A DNA stretch of 64,000 nucleotides, taken from contig JAQGDQ010000408.1 in the NCBI GenBank assembly GCA_030141605.1, forward strand, positions 22,501 through 86,500, in the 5' to 3' direction. Source of the stretch: Tubiluchus corallicola (Eukaryota > Priapulida > Priapulimorpha > Priapulimorphida > Tubiluchidae). The notes under the pieces are model-generated. The model was not told where the DNA came from. It saw nothing but the letters and a program-made list of their open reading frames with translations, and searched no databases. Numbering within the stretch: position 1 is the first letter of the stretch; each line of letters opens with the position of its first letter. The translations under genes were made by a program, and so were the position numbers. Of this stretch, positions 44,901 to 54,899 are shown one piece after another.

Positions 44901-47900
44901 GGCATTGCTCGCATTCTGGAAAGCACACAGGATCACGCGCAGACGGCTATTGGCACTCCTTACTACATCTCACCGGAAATTTGTCAAAGGAAACCGTATC
45001 CTTGCTCGATGCATTATATATGTGCTTGCAAACCAAAACCGTCCACAAATTGGCGTAGTTAGAGCTATGTTATGATGCTTGAAAGTAGAATGCACCAAAA
45101 TTTGGCCAAATGTCAATTTTTTGGTTTTTTTTTGTAAAAACAAACGCTAAATCTATTGGACTTTTATATTTTAACATAAAATTATCAAGAAAATATCCAA
45201 AAAATACTAAAAATCTAATTTTATAACCCCATACTCACTTTTCTGGCTAAAAACTAGTCCTGCAAATTTAAAAATAATTTGTGAAACTGCTATTGTGAAA
45301 CTCATGGAAGTAATCAATTTGCTTCTGGTTTTTTCTGTTTCCAAGCCCAGATCTTCGTCAGAAAAAAACATCTACTGGATGATTTAAACATAACTTCAAT
45401 GTATTCTTGCAAAGTCGGCATAATTAGGTACGTTATGATGCTTCAAAGTAGAATAAAACAAATGCTAAATATATCTGAATTTTATGTTCTACCTTCAAAC
45501 TATCAAAAAAATGTTCAAAAAATACTAAAAATCTAATTTTGTAACTCCATATTTACTTTTCTGTCTAGAACATAGTACTGCAATTGTAAAAAAAACTCGT
45601 ATTTTCAAACTCCGATAGTAACTCATGGAATCATTTTCTTTTGGTTTTTCTCTGTTTTCTTCGTCATGAAGAGCCATCTACTGGATTTAAACAACTTCAA
45701 TGCGTTCTTGCAAAATCCGCAACAACCAACATTTGCACGGTAGCTAAGTGTTTTTGTAGAAACGAGACAAAAAACAATGGCTAATTTTAACGGCGATTTC
45801 CTCAAGGTTACGTTTTTCAGTGTGCAACCTGCACCTCAACTTCAATGTTGCTTATCTCAGCTTAGAAATAACATAGAGCGATGAGTTTGGCATCAAAATG
45901 ATCCTCATGAAATGGAGATTCAGATTATGTTAATAACTAGAAAAGCTTGTTGCCAATTTATGGACGATTTTGCTATGCAAGCACACGTATAGTCCAATTT
46001 ATTATAGTCCAATAGAGATTGCATTGTTTGAAACTGTGTATGGCTAGAACTACTTATGTTGTTGTTGTTGTTGATGTTGTTGTTGGCATCCTTCTGTCTC
46101 GGAAGACAATGGAGTGTGCGCCAAGAGAGTCAGTTATTGATCAGATCGATGGAGCTGCAGAGTCAACTGTGGCTTAGCAGTCCGATCCTTGAACCACTGG
46201 AATGGCCTTTCCAGGGCGCACGCCTGGGCAAGGTATATGGAGATCCAGAGTTGCCTAAACAACAGGAACCCCCTCTCTTCCTCCCTGGTGTTGTCCAAAG
46301 GAAAGCGGAGCGATACGTTTGGCACCAGGTTGGCTGCCGGAGTCAGTGAGCATGCATGCTGCACTGGTCCGCCTTCGGGGCTCCACTCCTGATTTGGAAG
46401 GTTTGCTCCTCTAAACATGGCCGTTGGGTCACTTGACCTCCTCCGCCCTCTAGCCGTTGACTTTTTGTGCAGCTCCTCCGCCTAGTGTCGAGATACAGCG
46501 TGGGCATCCCGCAAGCTTACAGCACCTGGTATTCCTAGGCGGTCACCCATCCAAGTACTAACCAGCCCTACGTTGTTTAACTTCGATGATCAGATGACAA
46601 CCGGTGTTTTCAACGTGATATGGCCGTAGTACTACTTATGTAATGACTGTAAAAGCAATTTACTGTTAGTTTTACAGGGCGATTTCATAACCCTTTGCTA
46701 GGGGGTTCAAAAACAATGAGCACCAGTTTTGTACAAATTATTCCATCAAAGGACTTTTGAAACAATAGTGAATCTATCACACCCTCCAGGGCCAGTTCTA
46801 CCACTAGCCATTCTAGGCAGTTGCCTAGGGTACCATATTTTGGGGGTGCCAAATTGTGGAAGAAATTCTTTAACATTTAAATTTTATATGAGTAACAGCA
46901 TAGTGTAAGTGTAGTAGTAGTAATGACTCTTCCATTAATAAAAACATCTTACAATAGCATTTATCTAAGTATGGCAGATAAATCTATAAGAATGCAATTC
47001 TTCGGGACGAAATGCAGGAAATGAAAGGCAAAGAAAAAGGTGAGTCATGTAGAGTACAGTGGATTCATAGACACAATTTCAAATCATTCAGTACAAGCTT
47101 TATTCATCCACAAATTTTATTTACCCACGTCCTTTTTAAATTATATGTATGTATTGTATATAGTCTATTATAATTTGCGTGTAACATTATAATGTACATT
47201 TTTGTTTTAAATTTTTGGCACAGTAGTTTTTAGTTTGCACTGGACGCATTTGCCTTTAACAGTTGTGTGAATTTTATTCTCATGCTGCGATGTTCTTTTA
47301 TGCTTTTATAGTTATGAATATCGATTTTTTATGGCAATTAAAGATTATTATATATATATATATAAGCTGTAGATAGGCAATTAGCTACGCTTAATTGGTA
47401 CTCATGCATAAGCCTAACGCACAAGTACCATTATACTTTATTATAATAGTGTACAAGAAAAAGTCAATATTAGATGGTGTGAACTGTTGGGGAACATGTT
47501 GACCATTGAGGAGAAGACACTAAATACAGTATACAGTTTGGCTTAAGGCATCAAACTGTCAAGAGCCGGGCCCTGATGCCCTCAAAATTTAGTGTCTTGC
47601 ACAGCCTGGAACTTGCGCAGTCTTGAGGGTGTATAATCGGTGACTTGAAGAACTCAAGATCTTCCGGCACGTCGTTCAGATGTCTCAGAAGCATTGTCTG
47701 TTGAACACAGATCAATGGCATGTTTTTGACCATCTTAGCGTCCACTCTGTTTATTGAGATAGCTCCAACATATGTTTGGCATGGTTGAGGTCCAGTGGAT
47801 ATTCAGTTCAGTCGAAAATTCCAGAGTGTGTGAGCTACTCGAATGTTTAGCACCATATTTCGATAGATTTTCTATTACCAGTATCAATATTGGTATTATA

Positions 47901-50900
47901 AATACATGCTGGCGCTGTTCTTATATTTTTGGAAATACTTTATTTCTGCTCAGTTTGCACTGCTTTTGTTATATCAGTAAGAGTCTTGTGAACCAGCTGC
48001 CATTAATGTTGTGTTGTGGCATTCTACTTGTTTTACTTTGTGTTTTAGACACCTTAATGTTGTTGATTACCTAACAGCTGTGTTTCAAGGTTTTACTTTA
48101 GTGTTACTGTAATTTTATTTACTTTGACATTACAAACTCATTGCGAAAAAAGCATTTCCTTGACAGCAGGTTTTAGATACAACCAGAAGAGTGACATGTG
48201 GGCTCTAGGTTGTGTTTTATACGAAATGTCTTGCCTTGGATATCCTTTCAACGGACCAGATTTCCACACTCTTGTGTTCAGAATTATGCAAGCCAGATAT
48301 GACCCAGTTCCCAGGTAAATGCGGTAAAGTATGTACACCTGTGTTGAAGAGTTTTTAGAAGAGCTGTGTCTGCTTCACCTCTTTTGAAATGTCTTGCCTT
48401 GGATACCTTTTCAACGGACCAGATTTCCACACTCTTGTGTTCAGAATTATGCAAGCCAAATATGACCCAGTTCCCAGCTAAATGCGGTAAAGTATGTACA
48501 CCTGTGTTGAAGAGTTTTTAGAAGAGCTGTGTCTGCTTCACCTCTTTTGAAATGTCTTGCCTTGGATGCCTTTTCAACGGAGCAGATTTCCACACTCTTG
48601 TATTCAGAATCATGCAGGCTAGATATGACCTGTGTTGAAGAGTTTACAGAAGAGGTGTGTCTACGTCACCTCTTTTTATGTGAAGCTCAGTGCTTTCACT
48701 CTCTTTGGTATTTCAAGTTAATGTTTGCTACTACAGTCTTGCTCCTGATACGGTGGCATCACCAATACAACTTACGTTTGCTTTATTAACAGAAAATAAG
48801 TGACAGTATTTTAATCGATATTTATAATTAATAAATCATCATTTCAGACAGAACTGACACTTGCAAAAGTAAAATGTAATGCAGTCAAAGCCAGATTATT
48901 GTATAGGCTAGTATAAGATACTCCCTGGAGCACTTCAAGCTTGGGGTATCAAAAAACTGTATCATTAATCGCAGTTTTGTTTTTATGAATTGTACTTTCT
49001 AGGTTGTATTTCAACTTGATGGTCTCTAGAATTTGAGATTTTTTAGATGAATAGAACTTAAAAATAGTCCAAGACACACTTGCACAGTACAGAGTTACTT
49101 TGACATATAACTTTCTAATACAAATTCCCAGGTATGCTGTATGTCAAACAATGGGCGCCATGTTCTAGTACAAATTTTATAGTCTGGTGAATGTCAAACA
49201 ATGGGCGCCGTGTTCTAACACGAATTCCCTGGTCTTGTGTATGTCAAACAATGGGCGCCATGTTCTAGTACAAATTTTATAGTCTGGTGTATGTCAAACA
49301 ATGGGCGCCATGTTCTAATACAAATTTTATGGTCTGGTGTATGTCAAACAATGGGCGCCGTGTTCTAACACGAATTCCCTGGTCTTGTGTATGTCAAACA
49401 ATGGGCGCCATGTTCTAGTACAAATTTTATAGTCTGGTGTATGTCAAACAATGGGTGCCATGTTCTAATACAAATTTTATAGTCTGCTTTATGTCAAACA
49501 ATGGGTGCCGTGTTCTAACACAAATTCCCTGGTCTTGTGTATGTCAAACAATGGGCGCCATGTTCTAGTACAAATTTTATAGTCTGGTGTATGTCAAACA
49601 ATTGCCATGTTCAATACAATATGTTAATAGGTCCGTCTTGTACACCGAAAAACATTCGATATTACAAAACAGCACTAATCATATGTAGTTACTCATGACT
49701 GATCATGAGTTAATTGTAGCCACTGGCCTTCATCATCAGGGGCAACTGTCTCTCTGCTAAAGACATGCGGTTCTTTTCTAAATCAATAATACGTTACATT
49801 GTTGCACTGCTATGCTCTGCTTTGCTATTTTCAGTTTTTATGGTCCACTAATACACGATCTGATTGCCGTCCTGCTGCGGGTTGACCCAAAACGTCGTCC
49901 CAGTGCATCGCAACTTCTTTCAGTTGGGAATCTGCAACCTTGCATTCAGGCTTATATTGCTCGTTATGAAAAAATACACAAACTTGCAAGGTGAGCTTGG
50001 TTCATTAATACCTAAAATTTATCTGTGGTAGGTAACGTGAGTAAGTTGTCAAATCATGCGACAGAGCTTGTTTAATCACCAAACAAATATGTGAAAGGGT
50101 TTCCCATGTCGCAAGAATACGAGTAGAGAGCGTAGTATATATAATCTTCTGCAATATGTCCAGAAAAGGTCTTTTCTCATTTCTCATAAGGTCTAAAAAA
50201 GTATAGGTGATAGCCAAATACTGTATAATGCGTACTACTTTTTTATTTTTTGTGAATAGGTACTATATTAGTTGTTTCAATGCAACAGACAAATTAGCTG
50301 AAACTTCAGAGCTGGGTGCTGCATATTTTATTTAAGTATGGACCAGTTTTCAGAAAAATTCCAATTTTTGCCTATAATTTAGACTACAATACTCAGCTAA
50401 CAATTATCGTTGTAAACAAAATTTTGGTGGGATTTGAAGGGTTTGAAAAGATCTACAAAATCGTATAAAATCCGTGTATTTAGCATATTTCCAAACAAAC
50501 ATACGAACACCTAAAAACTGGTCATTTTTTAGAGAAATCCGTATTTTTAATGCTTAGCTTTTCAGTGTTAAATGGAGCACATTGTTTGAACAAATGACCA
50601 TTTTAGTATGTAAGGGAAAGTTGTTCTCTACTGCTGGCAAATCCCTGAAGCTTATTCACAAAACTTACGTTGTAGCAGAATGCCCGAGTGGTTACTGTGT
50701 TTAACAACTGAAGTTAAGCAATACTAAGCTTAGTTGCCAAAATGGATGGTGACTGCCAAGTTTAGTACTCATTCTGGGAAGTATCCCCTGCCATACTGTC
50801 CAGGAGTATAGTCCTCATTTGAGAGAAGAGCGGTAAAAAAAGCATTTGTACCATTCTTACAGCATGCGTTCCAGTGTCTCTAGCTGTTCCAGTAACAGAG

Positions 50901-52898
50901 ATTCGCAAGAGAGTGACAGTAGCGCTTCGTCTAGACGCCACCAGTCCGACACTAGCGTCCAGTCCGTTCGCAGACCTCGGGGCACTTTAGCTGCAGGGAG
51001 ATCCAGTAGACCGCTGTCTGTGCGTTGCCAACGCGAGCCGGGAAATGCTGACACGAAGTCTAGCGCTTTGCAGGATAAGCAGAAACTCTCCGAACACATT
51101 ACAGCAGATGCTAAACAAAAGAATGCCATTCAAGAGAGGAGGAAGCTTAAATTATCTGAAGATGATCAAGAAAATGTTGGTATTAGTATCATGTTGTTAA
51201 TTTGTACTTAATCACTAGATCTTTTTTTACCTCAACTAAAAACAGTATAAAACTGCTGTTACGATATTAAATTTGGTCAACAAATTTAGTTTCAATAAAA
51301 GTAAATGGGAGAAAAGTCATGACTCACCTAGATTTAAACCACGAGTATATGAAATGATACTAGTCTTGCATTCCGAGAATCATTTACAAGCTTTGTAAAT
51401 TTCATTTCTTACGCTCTGCTTGCTTCTAAATTGAATGCAGCAATTCTGTGTTTTTTTGCTGTTGCTGTTGCTCTAGAGTTGCTGTTTATTATAAATCTTT
51501 GCTTCTGTATTTTCTATATGCATTGTGGCCTGGGAACACTCATTTTTGCTCATTCCCTCTGAGCAATTATATAAGCACTCAGCCTATTTGTACACAAGTT
51601 GTTTTGTGACAAATTCTTAAGTTAATTAGTATCGTTACTGCTGCATGGATCATGTGGGTAATATTAACTTTAGATGATAAACACCTATTTCAGGTCGACC
51701 CGAAACTTCCCAAACCTGCAAAAGTGCAACTACGTAAGAGCTCGCTCACCACACCCAAGGCACAGAAGTACACCAAAATGCGGCAAACAAATTCTGAATC
51801 GATGTGCGTGGATAATGAGAAGAGAAGGGTGAGGACACTTGATATGCAAATCAGTTTCTTGTAGATTTTTGTCTGCCTTATTAGCAATTTCATAAACTTG
51901 TAACAGTTAATTCACAAAATATTATTATTATGCTGTCTGTCTCATTTCAGGGGAAGGTGTTTGGAAAAGATGTCTCAAAAGTAGTACGTTCTCCGATGAA
52001 TTTGCGAGAAGCCATAGCAAAGCAGGCCTTTCGAGCAAGTCTTCACAAGGCTTCGCTGAAGAGTGAATCAAATGTGGCACTCGAGGGTGAAGCCACTAAG
52101 CTTGACGTTTGTAACGTCGAAACACAGACATGTGAAAGCACGCCGAATGAAGGGGTGAAGTTCGAAAGCAAGGAGTATGACAGCGGGTACGGTGACAGCG
52201 GTGGAAAGCCAAGAGATATCGTAAACAAGCCAGTTGATACTGGGCAACAAGAATTTGATGAGACGACAAAAACAGCGGCCAAGCCTCTAAGAAAAGTGTC
52301 AATGCTGGCCAATAAAACAAAGTCTACTAGCGTGCTAGAGAGCTCATCTAGAAAGAAGGTCATTTCTAGCATAATAAAGCGTGAAAGACCAAAGATATGC
52401 AGCAAGACTTACACCATTCGCAAAAGTCTTCTGCCGGAAGTAAGAAACGACGACATGACTGCAGCGGACAACAACGACAACAATGACAGTTTTTACGATG
52501 ATGCAGGTGATGACGTCTTTGTTGATGACATGGATGAAACATTAGTAGCCAAAGGTGACAATAGTAAAATTGCATCTGAAACTGAAGTGAAGGACATGAA
52601 AAAGCAGAATCCAAACATAGATGATATGCAAATTTCTGCGCAGGTTGAAGTTGCAAGGATTCTCTACAAGATTCATCAGATTCAGCCCTGCGGCAAAAAC
52701 AAGTCTGTTGCGTTGGAGCTAAAGGAATACTTACAGCAGAAACTAGGTCAAGAGTTGTGCTGGAAGGCACTGAAGCAAGTCCGAGGAGAGGTTGATCGTA
52801 ACACTGATGCATTCCACAATGCTTTAGCTGTCTTGGGAGAACAGCATGTAGTCTACCTTCCACTGATTCTCAAGGTCATAGATATAGAATCTGACTGA
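41660..52898 (+). CDS. NIMA-related serine/threonine kinase (NEK1/4/5-like), 8 exons, complete
   Basis: Exons: 41660-41918, 43260-43391, 44842-44995, 48177-48314, 49835-49990, 50863-51175, 51694-51828, 51951-52898, giving about 744 aa. The N-terminal kinase domain (about 5-265) has the glycine loop GSGTFG (12-17), ATP-binding Lys34, alpha-C Glu52, the HRD catalytic loop (129-131, HRDLKTPN), DFG (149-151) and GTPYYISPE. The [20 protein letters not shown] stretch is typical NEK. All catalytic residues are present, so it should be active. The tail is Ser-rich (about 283-310), basic in exon 7, then holds DSGYGDS (506-512), an acidic region (about 595-625) and a helical C-terminus (about 663-744) resembling the end of NEK1/NEK4. 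NEKs act in cilia, centrosomes, mitosis and DNA-damage signalling. The exon 6/7 junction is uncertain (alternative 51179 to 51674). Exact orthology is not settled. Confidence 0.93.
42620..43110 (+). repeat. Family A copy in NEK intron 1
   Basis: Uninterrupted version of the segment split by a SINE at 5708-5992. Confidence 0.75.
43260..43391 (+). CDS. NEK exon 2 (kinase C-lobe up to HR of HRD)
   Basis: Acceptor ttcctgtag, donor gtgatg. Encodes GDLHKRI... through [19 protein letters not shown] to ILHR. The catalytic Asp codon is split with exon 3 (G|AT). Confidence 0.92.
43466..43618 (+). repeat. MITE family C fragment in NEK intron 2
   Basis: TGCTTGCATAGCAAAATCGTC onward matches the left end of 14726-15246. 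Starts about 75 bp after the exon 2 donor. Confidence 0.7.
43820..44790 (+). repeat. Family A segment split by an hAT element (NEK intron 2)
   Basis: 43820-44144 continues at 44653-44790 (TTTTTAAGCTTTATTTATGAAG), matching 4830-5240 and 19815-20135. Confidence 0.7.
44145..44644. mobile_element. Non-autonomous hAT element, 500 bp
   Basis: Perfect 16-bp inverted ends CAGGGGTGTGCAAATT / AATTTGCACACCCCTG. Perfect 8-bp duplication AGTTATAT (44137-44144, 44645-44652). GC-rich GCGGGCC-type subterminal repeats. No transposase. Confidence 0.95.
44842..44995 (+). CDS. NEK exon 3 (catalytic loop, DFG, activation segment)
   Basis: Acceptor ttttcag, donor gtatcc after AAACC. Encodes [16 protein letters not shown] and [15 protein letters not shown]. 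The split Pro codon (CC|A) joins exon 4 to give KPYNQKSD, as expected for a NEK. Confidence 0.93.
45019..45987. mobile_element. MITE family C, long copy (969 bp) in NEK intron 3
   Basis: TA-flanked ends TATGTGCTTGC and GCAAGCACACG. Begins 24 bp after NEK exon 3. Contains an internal duplication (GTAGAATGCACCAAAATTTGG-like and AAAATACTAAAAATCTAATT blocks occur twice). Confidence 0.75.
46060..46630 (-). mobile_element. 5S rRNA-derived SINE (SINE3 type), full length, 571 bp
   Basis: Minus strand: 5S rRNA-like head (46513-46630), a unique body, and a (CAA)n-type tail (46060-46076). Flanked by a perfect 11-bp duplication ACTACTTATGT (46049-46059, 46631-46641), which proves insertion by retrotransposition. 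Lies in NEK intron 3. Confidence 0.92.
46513..46630 (-). ncRNA. 5S rRNA-like head of the SINE
   Basis: Reads ACTACGGCCATATCACGTTG, then GAAGTTAAACAACG, GGTTAGTACTTGGATGGGTG and ACCGCC...ATACCAGGTGCTGTAAGCTT. Internal promoter boxes A and C are well kept. As the target duplication encloses the whole SINE, this is not an independent 5S gene. Confidence 0.88.
46789..46870 (+). repeat. Left end of an hAT-like element
   Basis: CAGGGCCAGTTCTACCACTAG and GGCAGTTGCCTAGGGTACC resemble the family at 37068 and family B. The right end was not found. Confidence 0.5.
46871..48176. other. NEK intron 3, remainder
   Basis: AT-rich, no exon or conserved motif seen; a short (TA)n tract lies near 47350. Confidence 0.55.
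48177..48314 (+). CDS. NEK exon 4 (C-lobe, SDMWALGC)
   Basis: Acceptor ttttag, donor gtaaat. Encodes [20 protein letters not shown] through MQARYDPVP. Its 3' half plus the following intron is repeated twice more downstream in non-spliceable form. Confidence 0.93.
48223..48680 (+). repeat. 163-bp tandem triplication covering the 3' half of NEK exon 4
   Basis: Copy 1 is 48223-48385 (real exon end plus intron start), copy 2 is 48386-48548, copy 3 starts at 48549 and is shortened. In copy 2 the donor is changed from CCCAGgtaaat to CCCAGctaaat. Copy 3 loses the donor region. Neither copy has the exon's acceptor, so both are intronic pseudo-exons. Confidence 0.9.
49110..49612 (+). repeat. 50-bp satellite with higher-order structure (NEK intron 4)
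   Basis: ATGTCAAACAATGGGCGCC recurs exactly every 50 bp from 49141 to 49541, with a decayed copy at 49591. Two main variants (CTAGTACAAATTTTATAGTC, CTAACACGAATTCCCTGGTC) alternate with a third in a period of three units. Confidence 0.95.
49835..49990 (+). CDS. NEK exon 5 (end of kinase domain)
   Basis: Acceptor attttcag, donor gtgagc. Encodes [14 protein letters not shown] then [14 protein letters not shown], the conserved Arg-Pro-Ser element that closes NEK kinase domains. Confidence 0.92.
50675..50800 (+). repeat. 5S-like SINE fragment in NEK intron 5
   Basis: CTGAAGTTAAGCAATACTAAGC and ATGGATGGTGACTGCC align with the 5S box A and box C region. It is preceded by GCCCGAGTGGTTA, which looks like a tRNA-Leu/Ser box A. 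Confidence 0.6.
50863..51175 (+). CDS. NEK exon 6 (Ser/Arg-rich linker)
   Basis: Acceptor cttacag. Very Ser-rich, then basic and polar, ending EDDQEN. Two weak donors fit: AAT|gttggt (51175, phase 0, joined to 51694) or TTG|gtatta (51179, phase 1, joined to an acceptor at 51674 that adds several residues). Both keep the downstream frame open. Confidence 0.82.
51694..51828 (+). CDS. NEK exon 7 (basic linker)
   Basis: 45 codons between acceptor tatttcag and donor gtgagg, phase 0 at both ends. Lys/Arg-rich ([15 protein letters not shown]). An upstream in-frame acceptor at 51672-51673 could extend it to 51674. Confidence 0.83.
51951..52898 (+). CDS. NEK exon 8 (acidic region and helical C-terminus, stop)
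   Basis: 315 codons plus TGA after acceptor catttcag. Contains DSGYGDS, basic patches ([17 protein letters not shown]), an Asp/Asn-rich acidic stretch, and a C-terminal helical region including [11 protein letters not shown] and [12 protein letters not shown], the part that resembles NEK1/NEK4 C-termini. Confidence 0.92.
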   Translation, partial: GKVFGKDVSKVVRSPMNLREAIAKQAFRASLHKASLKSESNVALEGEATKLDVCNVETQTCESTPNEGVKFESKEYDSGYGDSGGKPRDIVNKPVDTGQQEFDETTKTAAKPLRKVSMLANKTKSTSVLESSSRKKVISSIIKRERPKICSKTYTIRKSLLPEVRNDDMTAADNNDNNDSFYDDAGDDVFVDDMDETLVAKGDNSKIASETEVKDMKKQNPNIDDMQISAQVEVARILYKIHQIQPCGKNKSVALELKEYLQQKLGQELCWKALKQVRGEVDRNTDAFHNALAVLGEQHVVYLPLILKVIDIESD

Positions 52899-52903
52899 AG
52901 ACT

Positions 52904-53160
52904 TGGGGTGAGCATTCTCTACTAGAAAGCGAATTCGAATTGAATCAAATTTGTGACTTTCAAATCGGAATCGAATTGAACTTCATTGTTTCGAATTCGA
53001 ATTGAGATTGAAAGATTTCGAACAAGTTTTCAAATCACCCGTGAAAATCAGTGTTACAATGATCGTGCATATTTTCTTCTTCAGTAAAATCACTAATAAT
53101 TTGTTTAAAAATTGTTAAGTTATGCTAATTACATGATGGCTTTAGTTCTAGCATTGCTAA
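52904..53160 (+). mobile_element. hAT-like family E end directly after the NEK stop
   Basis: TGGGGTGAGCATTCTCTACTAG starts about 6 bp past the TGA and matches the left end at 37938. AATTCGAATT-rich interior. Only one end recognised. Confidence 0.65.
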
Positions 53161-53374
53161 TAACACTAGCCCCTCACAATCATATGAGCTTAATAAACGC
53201 TATGTTGATTGCCAAAGACCGGCTCTTGCATGTATATAATTCATGAACACTGTGCTTGTCTTGAGAAAGTTTATCTTGTGATTAGTGCATTTTTATCTGC
53301 TGACAATGGCATATCTATTATCTATCTATTGTGATTGACAAATTCCACGCTTCACAAAAGTACCATTTTATCTC

Positions 53375-53568
53375 ATAGTTGCTGAAGTGTTTTTTTCTGC
53401 CAAAGATGATATTAATTCATTCATAGTTTGCTGTAGTGTTTTTTCTGCCAAACATGATACTAATTCATTCATAGTTTGCTGGAAAGTGTTTTTTCTGCCA
53501 AAGATGATATTAATTCATTCATAGTTTGCTGGAAAGTGTTTTTATTCTGCAAAAGATAATATTAATGC
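53375..53568 (+). repeat. ~50-bp minisatellite, 4 copies
   Basis: TTCATTCATAGTTTGCTG, AGTGTTTTTTCTGCCAAAGAT, GATATTAA repeated. In the NEK 3' region. Confidence 0.9.
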
Positions 53569-53766
53569 ATGTTATGTAGATGGACATATTTAATAATGTT
53601 ATGACTAAAGATTGTTGCTTATTCTTAATCCACAAATGTACTAGTAACTAATATATTTTCAAGATATTTATTATTAAAGTGTGATTATAACTTTACTAAT
53701 GCGATTTATATATGTTGTGTTTTAAGACGAAACTATATTTTTTACTGCAAAACTATTGTATTTTGT

Positions 53767-53772
53767 AATAAA
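53767..53772 (+). promoter_or_regulatory. Candidate poly(A) signal of the NEK gene
   Basis: AATAAA about 870 nt past the stop codon. A transposon end and a minisatellite lie between. Other AT-rich variants occur nearer, so this assignment is tentative. Confidence 0.35.
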
Positions 53773-53939
53773 GTTTATTTTTATATGAAACATTTCGCGT
53801 AGTTATTATAATTGGCAAAAGCAAATTAACCATATCATTCATATATATACATTTCATTAATAAATTTAAGGTAACGATAATATCTACAGTATAACAAGGT
53901 AACACAGAACATTTATTATCATGACACATTCGATTAGCA

Positions 53940-54035
53940 TGCAACATTAACCAATACTAGGTCTGACCAGTAAATGGATAGGTGACCACCAGGAAAAGTG
54001 GCTCCATGTGCCATACTGCAGGAAGTTATGGAGAA
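53940..54035 (+). repeat. 5S-like SINE fragment (NEK-ATG3 intergenic)
   Basis: ACCAATACTAGGTCTGACC, AGTAAATGGATAGGTGACC and ACCAGG align with 5S box A to box C. Confidence 0.6.
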
Positions 54036-54213
54036 TAAAAAATCTATATGTATCTCTGCAGGTTGATAACCCTATCTTAAAGATGCATGCTAGATGATGA
54101 ACTAGGTTGCAGTTCTGCCACAACTATAAACATCAGTAGGGCATGCAGTGTCAAGTGCAAGATCCTATCTTGCAGGGTACCAGACAATAAAAAAGTATAC
54201 AGGGTAATTTTAA

Positions 54214-54887
54214 CTCCTTCGGGACTGTAAGCATTTGCTGGGTTCTTAAAAAACTGCTCTCACATTATATTTGACAATTTTTGTAGGTTTATACTCCTCA
54301 AACAATGGATTTTTACGTAAAGTTATACACAAAATGCATTTCCTTGCATTAGACAGATTAAAAATCAATTTTTGACGAAAAAATTGAAAAAAGTTTTCAG
54401 TAACTGCAGTGTTTGCACTGCAACAATGTACAGTATCACTTGTGCGAAATCGGCTAATGCAGAAAAGTTGAATTATGAAGACACAACACTCTGATGCAAT
54501 TTGGCCTCAAATCTACTCTATTTTTAAGCATAAATTCCTGTTAAAAGATGAAATGACCTTAATTTTTCTTTGGCTGATCGGTTGGTTTTTCCTACAACTT
54601 GGTACAGCTGATAGTTCTCTTTGGCTCCAACAAGCAGGCGATGTATAAAACAGTGCCAACTGCCGAACATGCAAGTGTGTACTGGATTAAGCTACTCACT
54701 AGGCTAAGTTGGAGTGCCTGAAAATGGCATGTTTTTCTTAATTTTGTCCAATTAAATCACTTATAAATGTTAAGACAAATAGCATGATCGGATTTGTAAT
54801 CATTTAGTTATGTCTGTGCTCATGCAGTAGCAGAAAAGTCATAGGCGTTATAAAAGACCTATTTTTAGTGGTGCGGTCCTGAAGGAG
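54214..54887. mobile_element. piggyBac-like MITE, 674 bp, TTAA target site
   Basis: TTAA at 54210-54213 and 54888-54891. Ends CTCCTTCGGGACTG and CGGTCCTGAAGGAG are inverted. No transposase. Confidence 0.8.
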
Positions 54888-54899
54888 TTAAGAAAATCT

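Noticed and set aside
46513-46630. Functional 5S rRNA gene
   Set aside because: Enclosed with a SINE body by one target duplication and diverged from typical 5S; part of a retroposon.
49141-49612. Evenly spaced 19-bp identical blocks like CRISPR repeats
   Set aside because: The sequence between blocks repeats in three variants instead of being unique; it is a 50-bp satellite.
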